Assembly (NCBI GenBank): GCA_015680685.1
Contig: MNCI01025228.1
Location: 159,739-223,738, forward strand
Source: Gnetum montanum
Lineage: Eukaryota > Streptophyta > Gnetopsida > Gnetales > Gnetaceae
Direction: 5' to 3'
Length of the DNA: 64,000 nt
A program made the translations under genes and the position numbers. The notes under the pieces were generated by a model. It worked only from the letters and a program-made list of their open reading frames with translations, was not told the origin of the DNA and did not search any database. This document shows positions 34,331 to 45,754 of the stretch, piece by piece. The stretch's first letter is position 1. The number at the start of each line of letters is the position of its first letter.

Positions 34331-35637
34331 ATGTACTAAGCCTATCACTCAAGCAGGACATGTGGCCTCTATCAGTGCTATAGATACCCAGGAGTGGTAT
34401 GCCAACATTAAATCCTACCTACAACATGGCGAACCCCCAAGTGGACTGACATCTACCCAGAGAGATGTGATCCGCAAGCGCGCCTAGCAATATATGCTCA
34501 CGGGAAATGACATCCTGTGCAAATGTTTGTATGACAGGATATTGCTGGCATGCATGGGTGAGGAGCAGGCACAGAAGGTGATTAATGAGGTACATGAGGG
34601 AGTGTGTTGTGAAGACATAGCACCTAGGGCTATGGCTGTGAAAATCAGATGCCTAGGATACTACTGGCCCCATATGGAGCGTGATTGCTTGTCAAAAGTT
34701 AAGACTTGTGACACATGCCAGAGATATGCAAATCTCATACATATTTCACCTATGGACCTGCACCCAATGTAGATCACGTGGCCTTTCCAACAATGAGGAC
34801 TAGACCTCATAGGACCTATCATGCTCAAGTCCTCCGTAGGACATAGCTTTATGATCACCGCCATTGACTACTTTACTAAGTGGGTGGAAGCTATTCCCCT
34901 GAGGAAGATGAGATCTAAGAAGGTTTTTAACTTCATTTTGGATAACATCGTGATAAGGTTTGGGCTTCTGATGACTATTATAACCGACAATGGGCCACAA
35001 TTTAGTAGTACAGAAACCTGAACCTTCTGCAGCAATCTGGTAGGTATAGAAATCATTCTCCTCTCCGTATTACCCACAAGAAAACTGGTAGGTAGAGGCT
35101 ACTAATAAGACCATCATCAACTTGCTAAAGAGGATTCTTAACAACAACAAGAGGTGGTGGCATGAGAAAATCCTCTATGTTCTATGGGCCTCATGATGAC
35201 ATGCAGGATCGCGATGAGTAAGAATCCTTATAGTCTTGTTTATGGATTTGAAGCTATGTTGCCTCTTGAGTTGCATGTACCATCACTTCGGATGATCCTA
35301 TCTGATGTTGTGAGCGAAGCCTAGAATAATAAGTCAAGGATTATCGACCTCGACTCAAAAGAGGAGGAGGGTACATAAACACTGAGCCATATAGAGCACT
35401 ACCAAAGCAAGCAATAGCAAAAACACCATGTAGACCCGCATCAATGGCGAATACCAAAAGGATACCTCGTCCTTAAGGTTGTCCGTGAGCATGTGAGAAA
35501 ATTCTCAGCTAACTAGGAAGGCCCATACATGGTCACTAAATCCTTTGGGAATGGGGCCTTCAAGCTGGCGGACATGAAAGGTAAGAAGTTCATCAACCTA
35601 GTGAATCACTCATACCTCAAGCTGTACGACATCTGAG
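34331..35637 (+). pseudogene. E1 integrase
   Basis: The linker is followed by the zinc region LGYYWPHMERDCLSKVKTC (34650-34710) with C-x2-C, the core GLDLIGPIM (34800), YFTKWVEAIPL (34870) and IITDNGPQFSS (34978-35010, catalytic Asp present), and the VEATN Glu region near 35095. The C-terminal part (about 35230-35637) ends near LKLYDI with no chromodomain. Stops and frameshifts are visible after 35020. Confidence 0.88.
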
Positions 35638-35654
35638 TGCATGGAGCAGAAGGA

Positions 35655-36275
35655 TAAATGTTTGCTACGATGTAAAACTGGAAAACGTGAGCAAACGTCT
35701 ACTACAACGTTAAGCTGGCACAACTTCACCAATGTCTACTACAAAGTAAAACTAGCATAGATCGTCTGCTATGATGTAAAACTAGCAATAGACGTCTGCT
35801 ATGATGTAAAACTAGCAATAGATGTCTGCTATGATGAAAAATTGGCACAACATGTTTGCTACAACATAAAAATGGCAAAGGTTAGCAAATATCTGCTATG
35901 ACATTAAACTGGGACAACTTCACCAATGTCCACTATGACGTAAAACTGGCATAGATCATCCACTGTAACGTAAAACTAGCAATAGACGTCTGCTATGACA
36001 AAAAACTAGCACAACACATCTGCTACAATGTAAAATTGACATAGCTCATCCCCCATGATGAGAAACTAGAATAGACAGTCCACTATGACTATAAAATGGC
36101 ACAACACATCTGCTATGACTATAAAATGGTACAACACATCCTCTATGATGTTAAACTAGCACACATGGTTTGCTGGGATCTTAAACTAGCACATACAGTT
36201 TGCTGGGACCTTAAACCACCACAGCGGTCTGCTAGGACCTTAAACTAGCACATGGTCTACCAGGACCTTAAACTG
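35655..36275 (+). repeat. Hairpin plus AAACTAG array after integrase (E1)
   Basis: About 18 units in two subtypes: GTCTGCTATGATGT followed by AAAACTAGCAA (35690-36130), and GGTC-x6-GACC followed by TTAAACTAGCA (36140-36275, for example stem 36226-36229 with 36236-36239). It is the sense-strand counterpart of 9775-10160 in E2. Confidence 0.85.
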
Positions 36276-36388
36276 GGTTCATAGCATGTCCTGAGCATGC
36301 ATCTACACCAAGTACACATCAAGCAAGCCTGTGTAATGCTCACGTGGGGTGGGATGTTCCGGTTCCAGAATGCAGTCCACGACGTGAT

Positions 36389-38112
36389 TGAAACACCATA
36401 AAATTTCAGCTTAACACTTTGAAACGAGAACAAACCAATGCTTCAACATCTAGAAGTTCAAAAATTGGACTAATGTGCATGAATCTTATCATGCACACTG
36501 AGGCCATGCTCAAGTCACTCTACCAGTGTACGTGTAGCCTGCGTATAGTGTGTGTGCAGTGTGTGCAACCTTCAGAGCCTTCAAATCATGTCAAAATAGT
36601 CCTAATTTGAATGGGCAAGGCCCCCTCGGGGCCCACTAATGATTACTCCAAGTTTTAGCATCCAGAACATAAGGTTTCAAGTCAAACTTGCGTGAATCTT
36701 GCTACTCATGCTAAGGTCACGCCCACGTCACACTACTAGCGTGAGTCCAGCTTGAGTAAATTTTGGAGCCTTAAAATCAAGTCGAAACAATCTGAATCTG
36801 AGCAATGCAAGATACCTTTGAAGTTCACTGATGATCATTACAACTCCCAGCCCTTAGAATTCTGATTTCATCTCCAAAAATACACTATTTTAGCACTCAC
36901 ACTGGGGTCACGCCCAGGTCACACTGAGGTCACACTGACAACATGAGTCCAATGTGAGCTACCAAAAGTGGCCTAAATCCAAGCACAGACAGGCTCAAAT
37001 TAAACATGCAAGACATTCTCAATGTTATGCAGTAGTTACACTTCAAAAACAAGTCTTAAAGGTGGAATTTGGACACAAAATGCCTCATTTTTGGTCATGC
37101 ATGCTGAGGTCACGTTGGGGTGACGCTGAGGTCACGCTGGCAGCATGACTCCAGTGTGAGCACTGGTCACGACCGAGCAAAAGAACTTCAAACACATGCT
37201 GAGGACATGCTAGGATAAGATCAATGCATGCTAGCAACCTTGGTGAAGCAAAAACACTTTCAGTAGTAGTCAGTCCACAAATTTACAAGTTCCAAGTGAG
37301 CCAAAATTAGGATCTCTTATTGTACACTATCATTTTATTGTAAATTTGCAACATTTGTTAGCTTGTCAAGCTCTTACACTTCAAATTGTATGCATGAGCA
37401 TAATGTAAATCAACACACATTGTAAGATACAGTGTATCTAGTCTAGAATGTAGTCTACCTACATAAGTCTAGTTCACATGAAGCTATACATCGAACACCT
37501 ATCACATGATCCATTTTTCTCTCATTTCAGAGCCATTGACCTCATTCACAAATCCTACTCCCGAGCCTGGAAAAATGTATAAATACCCTGTTCATTGACA
37601 TAAATGGGGTTGGCAAAAATTGGAGAAGGAAAACTAGCAATCCTAAGCTTGGACGCATGTGATCCCCAACACCTATAAACACCTCACATTAGAGCTTCAT
37701 GTCTAACTTGCAATCCAGACATGCAACTACATTTTGACCAGTGCACATCTTGTTAATTAATACAACATAGTTTTATTTTTGCCTTCCATGTGCAATTCTA
37801 GTTCATTGTTTGCATTATCCCATTTTATTACACATCTCTGCATATATTCTCTTTATGTTTACATGCTATATTTTATGTTTATGTTTCGTTGCATCATGCT
37901 CTCCATTTTACATTTTGTGGCGATAACCCCAGTGTAGGCCATAGCGTATGCTAGGGGAAGTCCTTGGTTGATTTGTGTGTAGACCATCTAAGGCACTCTA
38001 CCTTTGTTTTTTCATCTTGCCCTCATGCAAAGGTAGGGTTAGTTGTATCTCTCTAGAGACCTTTTGGCATTTGTTTTCCTCCAGCCTTAAGCCGACGATT
38101 TTGGATGGTACA
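36389..38112 (+). repeat. E3 5' LTR (long family A relative)
   Basis: It starts TGAAACACCATAAAATTTCAG and ends CGACGATTTTGGATGGTACA, followed by a PBS. The middle is unlike other family A LTRs, with repeated GAGGTCACGC motifs (36900-37215). TATAAATA is at 37578-37585. It sits directly against E1's last hairpin array, so it truncates E1. No PPT precedes it. Confidence 0.8.
37578..37585 (+). promoter_or_regulatory. TATA box of E3 LTR
   Basis: TATAAATA followed by CCCTGTTCATTG, about 530 bp before the LTR end. Confidence 0.65.
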
Positions 38113-38114
38113 GA

Positions 38115-38134
38115 AATTGGCGCTAGGAGGAGGG
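38115..38134 (+). other. E3 primer binding site
   Basis: AATTGGCGCTAGGAGGAGGG directly after the LTR end GGTACA. Confidence 0.75.
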
Positions 38135-38324
38135 CCATCTTGTTTTCCATCCCGATAAAATGTTGATTCCATTACCCTTCACACATGGTGCAGATCAGGT
38201 GCAGAATGCACGCTTACCTTGCTTAAACCATACCAATCTATTTATGATTAGATTAAACCCTCGCAAAACTCTTACACTATTGCCAATACGATAATTTCTG
38301 TGACCATCGCTAAAAATATTAAGT

Positions 38325-38545
38325 GTAGCGTACACACGGTACAAAACCCAACATAGCGTACACATGCTGCAAAACCCAACGCAGCATACACATGTTGCTA
38401 CACATGTCTGGCATACACACGTTGTCCATGCACACCATGCAAGCATGCTGCGCTACGTTACACTTAAGCTGCACATATGTTGCGCTTGCACACACTACAC
38501 AAAAGATAGCGTACGCACATTCAAGTTGCACCCATGCTAACATTC
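38325..38545 (+). repeat. E3 leader repeats
   Basis: Tandem-like units of AGCGTACACAC, TGCAAAACCCAA and TTGC in the untranslated leader before gag. They are CGTACA-rich, like the E2 leader. No ORF is credible. Confidence 0.6.
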
Positions 38546-38618
38546 ACACGTGGCTTACCCAAGCTCAGCTTCCATATGCTGCTTACACACTTTCAGCTAG
38601 TCAAGCTAGTTACACACA

Positions 38619-40752
38619 TGGAATCTTCTCAAATCAAAGCAGCATTGCCCATTTCTAACCTGAATGTCAAAATCTCAAATCCTCTAACCGCAACTAAACC
38701 CATAGTCACTGTTGGAGAGATGAACCCTCAAGGGCTAACTCACCAATCACTTAGGTTATAAGGCAAGGACCCCACATATACAATTCTCACCCCAAAATAA
38801 TACAACTTCATTTGCGTAAAGATCCAAGCTATCTTGCCCATTGATCGCATGGAAATGGATGCAAAACAACATTATGAACTCATCTATAAGGGAGGCCATA
38901 ACTTTATCCCTTCAGCATATGACGTAATTCCCCTCTCTGAATCCCATCATGAACTCATATCTCAGCTCCTCATGGAAAGGAATCAAACCTTGTAGCAACC
39001 CCCTATAGATCCTTAGAACAAAGATGCGAAAGATGATTTCATGGCTCAATCCGAACATGGAGATTCGTACCACACTCTCAGTCCTCATACTTACGTGAAC
39101 CCATTATTGCATCCTTTCATGGGAGAGACAATGCCTCTTCATGCATTTAAAAGCACTCAAGCACTTGTTTCTCAACAGGAAGCACCCACCCCCATTTCTA
39201 CTTTCCCTATGACCAACACCCAAATCAATGCACACATCCCTGTTATTCCTCTAGTCACCATGTTGCCCTCTCTCCTACAAGTACAACCACAACAACTCTC
39301 CTCTCAAGCTAATATAGGAGCAACCTTCTAATCCTAGATAATTGGAATGTCATCCATGATACCCACCTCTACATCCATCCATTACATACCACGTGTGAAA
39401 ATCCAAGGAACACCCTTCACTACAACTCAACAGGTTCAGGGTATTTCCTCATAACTTGTAAATGGGCAATGGCCTACACCTGTTATTCAACAACATCAAC
39501 TAGCTCACTATAGCATACGACTTATTGCAATCCCATCCATGAATGTTCCTCAAATACAACCATGAACAACCCTGTAGTCATCTTTTCCAGAAACCACACA
39601 ACAATCTAACTATTATCAAGCACAATCTAACCAACCAACTAGTCCACCTAGTTCCCAAGAATGGGCAGAGGCTAGAAAAATGATTCTAGCATTGATCGAT
39701 GAGGTAAAGTGCCTCAAAATCGTAAACATTGAAGAGGTTAAGGTGCTGGATTTTTATCAAGATGATCTGATTAGCTCTTCAGTGCCACCATTGACTTTAC
39801 CAAAAGGAATTTCATTGTCATAATTGACCAAGTATAATGAAGAGGGAGATCCGAATGCTCACCTATTAACATTCCGATTAGAGTATCTATTACTTCATGC
39901 CTGGCCTCATGCAATCCTACGTGTGTTTGCCATGTACTTAACGAAAAAAGCCTTAGACTAGTACCAAGATCTACCACGTAACTCCATATCCTCTCTAGAG
40001 GATTTTTTAGATCAATTCGTTACCTGTTTTAAATATAGCCTAAAGCCACGCTAGATAGCCTAATTCAAATAAAACAAGTGCCATTAGAGCCTGTACAAAA
40101 TTTCATCCAAAGATGGAGCACTGCCCTTAATGAACTTCATGAGCCTATCCCAAAAACGTATTTACTTACAATCCTCAAAAGTGCCATGAATGATTTCGTT
40201 AAGTTAAAACTCTATTATCTGAATGCTCATACTTTGAGTTAGGCATTTTTCCAAATCAAAAACATAGAAGAGGCAGCACAAACAAGTCATGACCTAGCTT
40301 ACCTAACTTTTAAAAGTCAACATACGAGGAAAGATAAGGACAAGTCTAAAATGATAGTCGTAGTAGTGGCAAAGATAGTTTGATCCAACAATGCAGGGCA
40401 AAAAGGGAAATAACTCACTGCCCCCACTAGTCATGAAAGAACTACTAACACGAGTCATACTCATACCTTTGAATGAAAAGACCCTACCCAATACACGGCC
40501 TTACCCATGAAACCTTCACAACTACTAGACCAACTTCTAAAGGCTGGGTTAATTCAACATAAGCAAATGTCTCTTGTAGCATCCCAAAAACACGATCGAT
40601 ACTGTGAGTTGATTAAAAACCCAATGTTGGCAATGATCAATGAACCCCCATATTCTAAGAGGTTTTAGGTTAGAAAGATTCTGTGAGTATCACCAACGAT
40701 GTGGACATGGAACCGATTACTACTTCACCCTAAAACAAGACATACAATGTAT
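38619..40752 (+). pseudogene. E3 gag, truncated at the zinc knuckle
   Basis: The start ATGGAATCTTCTC is at 38619. The N-terminal module has YNFICVKIQ and YELIYKGGHNFIPSAYDV (38800-38930). A Pro/Gln-rich spacer follows, then the capsid segment (39655-40250) with VLDFYQDDLIS, EGDPNAHLLTFRLEYLLLH and SISSLEDFLDQFVTCFKY, a basic part, then FCEYHQRCGHGTDYYF (about 40675-40725), where the last knuckle Cys is Tyr. A frameshift lies near 40050. The sequence stops at 40752 where E4 begins; no protease or pol of E3 was found. Confidence 0.8.
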
Positions 40753-41924
40753 TGTACCGCCTGAAATCGTCGGTCACCGGTTGGAAGGAAACAGAGACCG
40801 TGAGATCGCAGGACATGCACAGAAGACCCTGCCTTTGCCTGAGGGTGAGTTGGAATGCATGAAGACAGAGTACCTTGGGTGGTCTGCACTCAGATCAGAC
40901 AAGGATTTCCCCGAACGTATACCAAAGTGCTATACGCTGGGTTAGGCGTAAATGGCATAACGGGCGTAAACGAGAGTGTAAACAGTATAACAGATGCAAA
41001 CAGGGTGTAAATGTAAATGGGCATAAATAGAACACATGTAAGAAATAGCGTGAACTATAAACAATGATATTACAGAATTGAAGTATAGTGCACCGGTCTA
41101 ACGTAGTTGTGATGGAATACAAGGCAGACGAAAAGCCCCGGTGGATGCAGGGATAACTCAGCTGGTTTGCACTGTAGGCGGAGTGTAGAGACTGTGTGCC
41201 CAGCGTATAGGAATGACCAGCGTAAAAGGGGTTTTAGCTCTGATGCGCAATGTAAATTCTCTCTGGTATGCTTTGGGATTTTTGCCAACCGTCCTAGATA
41301 AAGTGAAAAATCGGGGCTTTTATAGCGGTTGTTACGCTAGACTCGGGTTAGGAGACACGTGGCGCGTTGAATGGGTGCATAAAATTTACAAATATACAAT
41401 ATATTACATTTGCTGGGCATATACGCTGGGCGTATACGCTGCATCATGTTGGCGTATACCCTGGGCGTATGCGCTGGATGTGCTGGGCGTATGTGAAGTT
41501 GGGTGGAGATGCTATGGATGCTAGGCATAGATGCTGTGGACGCTGGGTGTACACGCTGAGCGTATACACCGACAATGGCTGGGTGTATACACCGGGCATA
41601 TAGGCTAATGTTTTCCAACTTGTTTCAATTCTTGCTCTTCGGTGCTATCTTCATTCTATCTTTGGAGATCCCATGTTGGGCGTAAACATTTGCCGTACCC
41701 GCCGAGCGTACATGTGGAGTGTACGTCAGGCATGTAAGTTGGATGTCTATGCTGGGCGTATACATTGGGCTTATATGCTGGTACTGCATACTTAGTGAAA
41801 ATTAAGCCTTTTGATCCCCAAATTCGCAATGTGCGACGCCAAATGTAGCCGTGGTTGTTCGTGGGTCTCAGGGATTTGCTTCTTGTTGGACAAGTACCAA
41901 GCTCGAAATTTTTGTGGTGTTTCA
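40753..41924 (-). repeat. E4 3' LTR (family A)
   Basis: Bounded by TGTACCGCC and GGTGTTTCA. AGCGTATACGCT-derived repeats at 41410-41610, with TTTTATA near 41313-41319 as the minus-strand TATA box. It is nearly collinear with 42046-43226. Confidence 0.88.
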
Positions 41925-42023
41925 TTGACCCCTCTTTGTTGATGCTTGGAGGAATCTACCAGAGAAGCATCGACAAAGAAGTGCAAAACACCACAAGCAA
42001 CTTGATAGAGACTTTATCCGTTG

Positions 42024-42043
42024 CCCTCCTTTTAGCGCCAATT
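42024..42043 (-). other. E4 primer binding site
   Basis: The plus strand reads CCCTCCTTTTAGCGCCAATT; the element strand reads TTGGCGCTAAAAGGAGGG, adjacent to the 5' LTR. Confidence 0.75.
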
Positions 42044-42045
42044 TT

Positions 42046-43226
42046 TGTACCGCCTGAAATCGTCGGTCACCAGCTGGAAGGAAATAGAGACCGTGGGATC
42101 GCAGGACGAGCACAGAAGATCCTGCCTTCATCTAAGGGTGATCTAGAATTCACAAAGGCAGAGTACCTTGGGTGGTCCACACGCCGATCAGACAAGGATT
42201 TCCCCGAACGTATACCAAAGTGCTATACACTGGGTTAGGCGTAAACAGCGTAACGGGCGTAAATGAGAGCGTAAACAGCGTAACAGATTCAAACAAGACG
42301 TAAATGTAAACGGGCATAAATAGAACACATGTAAGAAATAGCGTAAACTACAAACAATGATATTACAGAATTGAAGTACAGTGCACCGGTCTAACACAGT
42401 TATGATGGAACACAAGGCGGACGAAAAACCCCGGTGGATGCAGGGATGACTCGGCTGGTTTACGTTGTAGGCGGAGCGTAGAGACTGTGTGCCCAACGTA
42501 CAGGACTGACCAGCGTAAAAGGGGTTTTAGCTCTAATGTGTAGCGTAAATGCTCTCTGGTATGCTCTGGGATTTTTGCCAACCGTCCTGGATGAAGTGAA
42601 AAATCGACGCTTTTATACTGGTTGTTAGGCTAGACTCGGGTTAGGAGACACGTGGCGCATTGACCAAGTGCATACAATTTACAAATATACAATATATTAC
42701 ATCTGCTGGGCGTATACACTGGGCATACACGCTGCATTATGCTGGCGTATACGCTGGGCGTATGCGTTGGATGTGCTGGGCATATGTGAACTTGGGTGGA
42801 GATGCTATGGACACTGGGCGTAGATGCTGTGGATGCTAGGCGAACACGCTGAGCGTATATGCCTACAATGGCTGGGTGTATACGCCAGGCGTATACACTG
42901 ATGTTTGTCGACTTGCTTAAATTCTTGTTGTTCGGTGCTATTTTCATTCTGTCTTTGGAGATCCCATGTCAGGCGTAAACATTACCCGTACCCGCCAAGC
43001 GTACATGTGGAGTGTACGTCGGGCATGTAAGTTGGATGTCTACGCTGGGCGTATACGCTATGGATGCTGGGCGTATACGCTGGTACTGCATACTTAGTGA
43101 AAATTAAGCCTTTTGATCCCCAAAGTTGCAATGTGCGACGCCAAATGTAGCCGTGGTTGTTCGTGGGTCTCAGGGACCTGCTTCTTGTCAGACAAGTACC
43201 AAGCTTGAAATTTTTGTGTTGTTTCA
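42046..43226 (-). repeat. E4 5' LTR (family A)
   Basis: Bounded by TGTACCGCC and TTGTTTCA. Same palindrome-derived array (42700-42905), with several intact CAGCGTATACGCTGG-like cores still CpG-bearing. The TTTTATAC box is near 42610. Confidence 0.88.
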
Positions 43227-43457
43227 TGTACTTAGCCAAACCCAGCATTTTGAGCCTGAAACTTTTGATTTTGGATGCCGAAAGTTGGCATAGTCACATG
43301 TGGATCCTGAGGGGATTTTTTCTATTGAATCGTGAACCATCAGGGGCTATTTTGAAGGCCTCCAAGTTTTGTCATGCTATACTCATGCTTGGGTAGCTGC
43401 ATGACTTAACTTGAATCTTGTCTGAAAGTGTTAAGACAAAATTTTATGGTGTTTTCA
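43227..43457 (-). repeat. Fragment of another minus-strand LTR start
   Basis: On the minus strand it begins TGAAAACACCATAAAATTTTG and runs for about 230 bp. It aligns with the first 150-200 bp of the E4 LTRs (ACTTAG, TTTTGA and GCCGAAAGTTGGCA segments in order). It is likely the rest of an older LTR into which E4 inserted or recombined. Confidence 0.55.
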
Positions 43458-45145
43458 AGAATCATGTCACTTTAGTAAGAGATGAATGTTTCAAGCTCAA
43501 GTTGAGCAGTTTGGAAAATTTTCTAGCTGGGTAATTTGTCCAACTGATAGCCTACTTAGAAATGATGTGGAGAGTGGTCGACAATGCTTAAAATAAGCAA
43601 AAAAATTTGGCAAATTTTCTAGTCAAGGAGTTTGCTATGCTATGCTATGCTATATAGCATAGCAGGGTTCAGGAGATAGTTGTTGGAACACTCAACCAAA
43701 AATTTTTGGAAGATAAGATGCTATGCTATGCCACGCTACGCGGGGTAGCACAGTATAGCGAGAGCAAGACAGGAAGGCTTGGCTTACTTGGTGATTTTCA
43801 ATTGCATTGAGTTAGCACCTTTGGCCTTAAAAAATAGTTTCTTTGCTCGACTCCAAGTTCTTCAGCAATGGCTCCTTCACCAGAAAGTGGCAAACTTATC
43901 AAAAAGTAGGCAATTTCAGTTGCTACACTACATAGCATAGCACAACATAGCAACTCCATGGGAATAAAAAAAGGCATCTCAAAGGACTAGATTAGCAAGT
44001 TCGTAAGCTTCATAGTGCAAAAGGTAAAGTTTGTAGATTAGCAATGTTTTTGCGATCAAGGCCAGCTACTAAACTATGCTACGTAGCGTAGAATAGCATA
44101 GCATAGCGTAGCAAATATGCAATAAATAGTCAGCATGCTTTAAAGGTCTCCAGTACATGTAGTAGGGCGCAACATAAATTTTTGCTTTAAACTAGTGGCT
44201 ATGCTATGCTACACTGCATAGCGTAGCATGATGTAGCAAGTTGTTATGCTATGCTACAAAGCACAACACAACATAGCAGATAGTTATGCCACATCAATGC
44301 ACTTCACCTAATTACATTGTTGGTACACATATCCAAGCTCTGGCAGGCTCGTAATTGCAGCATGGCAAGCTCGTCCAATGGACATGCACATCCAACATTC
44401 ATGCATGCCCATGCAGCTTAGACAAGTCAACATGGGCGTAGGACATGTGGTGGCCAAACCACATCTTTCATGTGCCCTTGGTCATATAAATACCCCAATG
44501 AGCAACACTCAAAGGGACAATTTTTTGGTCAGTTAGCAAGTCAGTTGGTTGGCTAAGGAACTTGTTAGTAAGCAAGAAAGAAAGTTAGCACTGCATTCAT
44601 GAGCATTGTAAACACCTTGTTTGACACTATAAATAGTTAACACTCTCGTTTGGAATTTTGTTCTGCTCTTTCCTGCTATCCTCATAGCATTTTGCATTGT
44701 TGACTCCCAAGTTCGCGTTCAAGCACACAACTGTCTTACTCTAGACATCTTGGTTACTCTTGGGATCTCTGCCCCCCTCAGCACTGTGTAACCAATTGTA
44801 TCCACCTTGACAGAGTGAAGTCACACTCTTGAAGCAGTACACTTTTCTAACTGCATTTTACTTTGCTTACGTGCTTATCTTTTCTTGCTTATCATTGCAT
44901 TTTACATTGTTTTCTGTTCCTTTTACGTTTAAAGATTATTCTATGTTGCAAGTCTCATTTTTCAAATTATCTGTTTGCAAAAGATTATATTAACACCAAC
45001 TAAGTCCTTGTCTAATCAACCAGACTGTTGAGGGCACCCTGTCTCTATTTTATCTAGCATGGCCCTCGCACGAATTTGGGGTTAAGACTATTATGACCGA
45101 TGACCTCTTGGTGTTTTCTAGTCATCGACGTTTTTAGTCGCTATA
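43458..45145 (+). repeat. Solo or 3' LTR, same family as E1's LTR
   Basis: From about 43560 it aligns with 2824-4410 to the end CGCTATA. Palindromic GCTATGCTACGTAGCGTAG clusters lie at 43635-44280 and TATAAATACCCC at 44485. No PBS follows; instead gag-like DNA of E5 starts in the opposite orientation. It may be the displaced 3' LTR of E1, given the close match. Confidence 0.7.
44485..44492 (+). promoter_or_regulatory. TATA box of the 43458-45145 LTR
   Basis: TATAAATA followed by CCCCAATGAGCAA, same context as 3750-3757. Confidence 0.65.
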
Positions 45146-45560
45146 GTGCCACCTAGGTAGTCCACCACCTAATGGGTGGTGCTATTAGGGTAATGACCAT
45201 TAGTGATGTCATGGGGTTGGCTACTTACCCAGTTGGTGGGGTGGTCCACAGCCTTGTGTATTGCATGTAGTGTGACATCTGAGATGGTTACACAATAGGT
45301 AGAGAAGTGGCTAGCACCCATCATGCAGTTGAGAGTGGGTCTGATATTGGTGGTGGGATGGATGCAGATGAGGGAAAAAGAGTAGAACTCACATGTAGTT
45401 GTGATGTAGGCACAGTGTGCACATATGGCAACATAGCCATGATTGACATTGGGTACGATTCCAGAACAAATTGGGAAGGGAGGGGGACTGGAAACGAAGT
45501 TGAAGGGCCTATGTGTTAATAGGTTGAAAACATAGGATGGCTGCCCACTACTGAAGAGGA
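45146..45560 (-). pseudogene. E5 gag fragment (5' part)
   Basis: On the minus strand it lies downstream of the E5 leader. Its composition (Thr/Pro/His-rich; an ACCCAACTGGGTAAG segment and a GGTGGTG-rich end) resembles the spacer part of gag in E1 (5640-5820). It is cut at 45146 by the neighbouring LTR. No capsid motif remains, so the call rests mainly on position. An open frame on the other strand in this place looks spurious. Confidence 0.45.
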
Positions 45561-45584
45561 TGTGAGTGATTGGAGGCTTTCATT

Positions 45585-45734
45585 CTGCAAGGTTCCATAG
45601 GAATTGTCATTGTAACTAATCTGCACCACCCAATGTGTAGACAACCACAAAGGTGTCACGTCTATGCTAGTAGGTAATGGAGTACAGAGAGCATGTAGGA
45701 TTACCTATGAAGCAAAGAAGGGGCATAAAGAAGC
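45585..45734 (-). other. E5 conserved leader block
   Basis: The minus strand reads GTAATCCTACATGCTCTCTG, then GTGACACC, TGTGGTTGTCTACACATTGG and GGTGCAGATT, in the same order as the E6 leader (48415-48555). Confidence 0.65.
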
Positions 45735-45754
45735 CCTCCTTCTAGTGCCAAAAA
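45735..45754 (-). other. E5 primer binding site
   Basis: The plus strand reads CCTCCTTCTAGTGCCAAAAA, i.e. TTTTTGGCACTAGAAGGAGG on the element strand, next to the LTR. Confidence 0.7.

Larger units (their letters stand above)
2824..36388 (+). mobile_element. E1: Tat/Ogre-like Ty3/gypsy element, split by E2
   Basis: Order on the plus strand: 5'-truncated LTR (2824-4410), PBS, leader, gag (4778-7607), then the foreign element E2 (7608-25254), then protease (25260-26320), hairpin array, an antisense gene on the minus strand (26934-31450), hairpin array, RT, RNase H, second RNase H and integrase (32155-35637), and a final hairpin array. The two halves join exactly at a GCCCC duplication, and E7 shows the unbroken version of the same junction region near 60130-60200. 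The 3' end is cut by the LTR of E3 at 36389. The dual RNase H and the absence of a chromodomain fit the Tat/Ogre lineage. Every coding part carries stop codons, so it is not autonomous. Confidence 0.85.
40753..43226 (-). mobile_element. E4: compact two-LTR element with 121-bp interior
   Basis: LTR 40753-41924 (3' on the minus strand), interior 41925-42045, LTR 42046-43226 (5'). The interior keeps only the PPT (plus TTGACCCCTCTTTG), about 90 bp matching E2's 3' spacer, and the PBS (42024-42043). Everything from after the PBS to about 130 bp before the 3' LTR is gone. Flanks TGTAT (40748-40752) and TGTAC (43227-43231) match at 4 of 5 positions. It is a deletion derivative resembling TRIM elements in plan but with long LTRs. 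Confidence 0.85.

Noticed and set aside
40748-43231. TGTAT/TGTAC as a certain target duplication of E4
   Set aside because: Only 4 of 5 bases match, and the right flank is itself an LTR fragment where TGTACTTAG is expected by homology, so the match may be chance. It is kept only as weak support.
43458-45145. Assigning this LTR firmly as E1's 3' LTR
   Set aside because: Its close similarity to 2824-4410 supports it, but both copies lack their starts, E3-E4 lie in between, and no target duplication could be found.
45307-45519. Plus-strand 70-codon frame with Asp/Gly-rich sequence
   Set aside because: It lies opposite the E5 gag fragment and leader. No copy of it appears elsewhere in the window.
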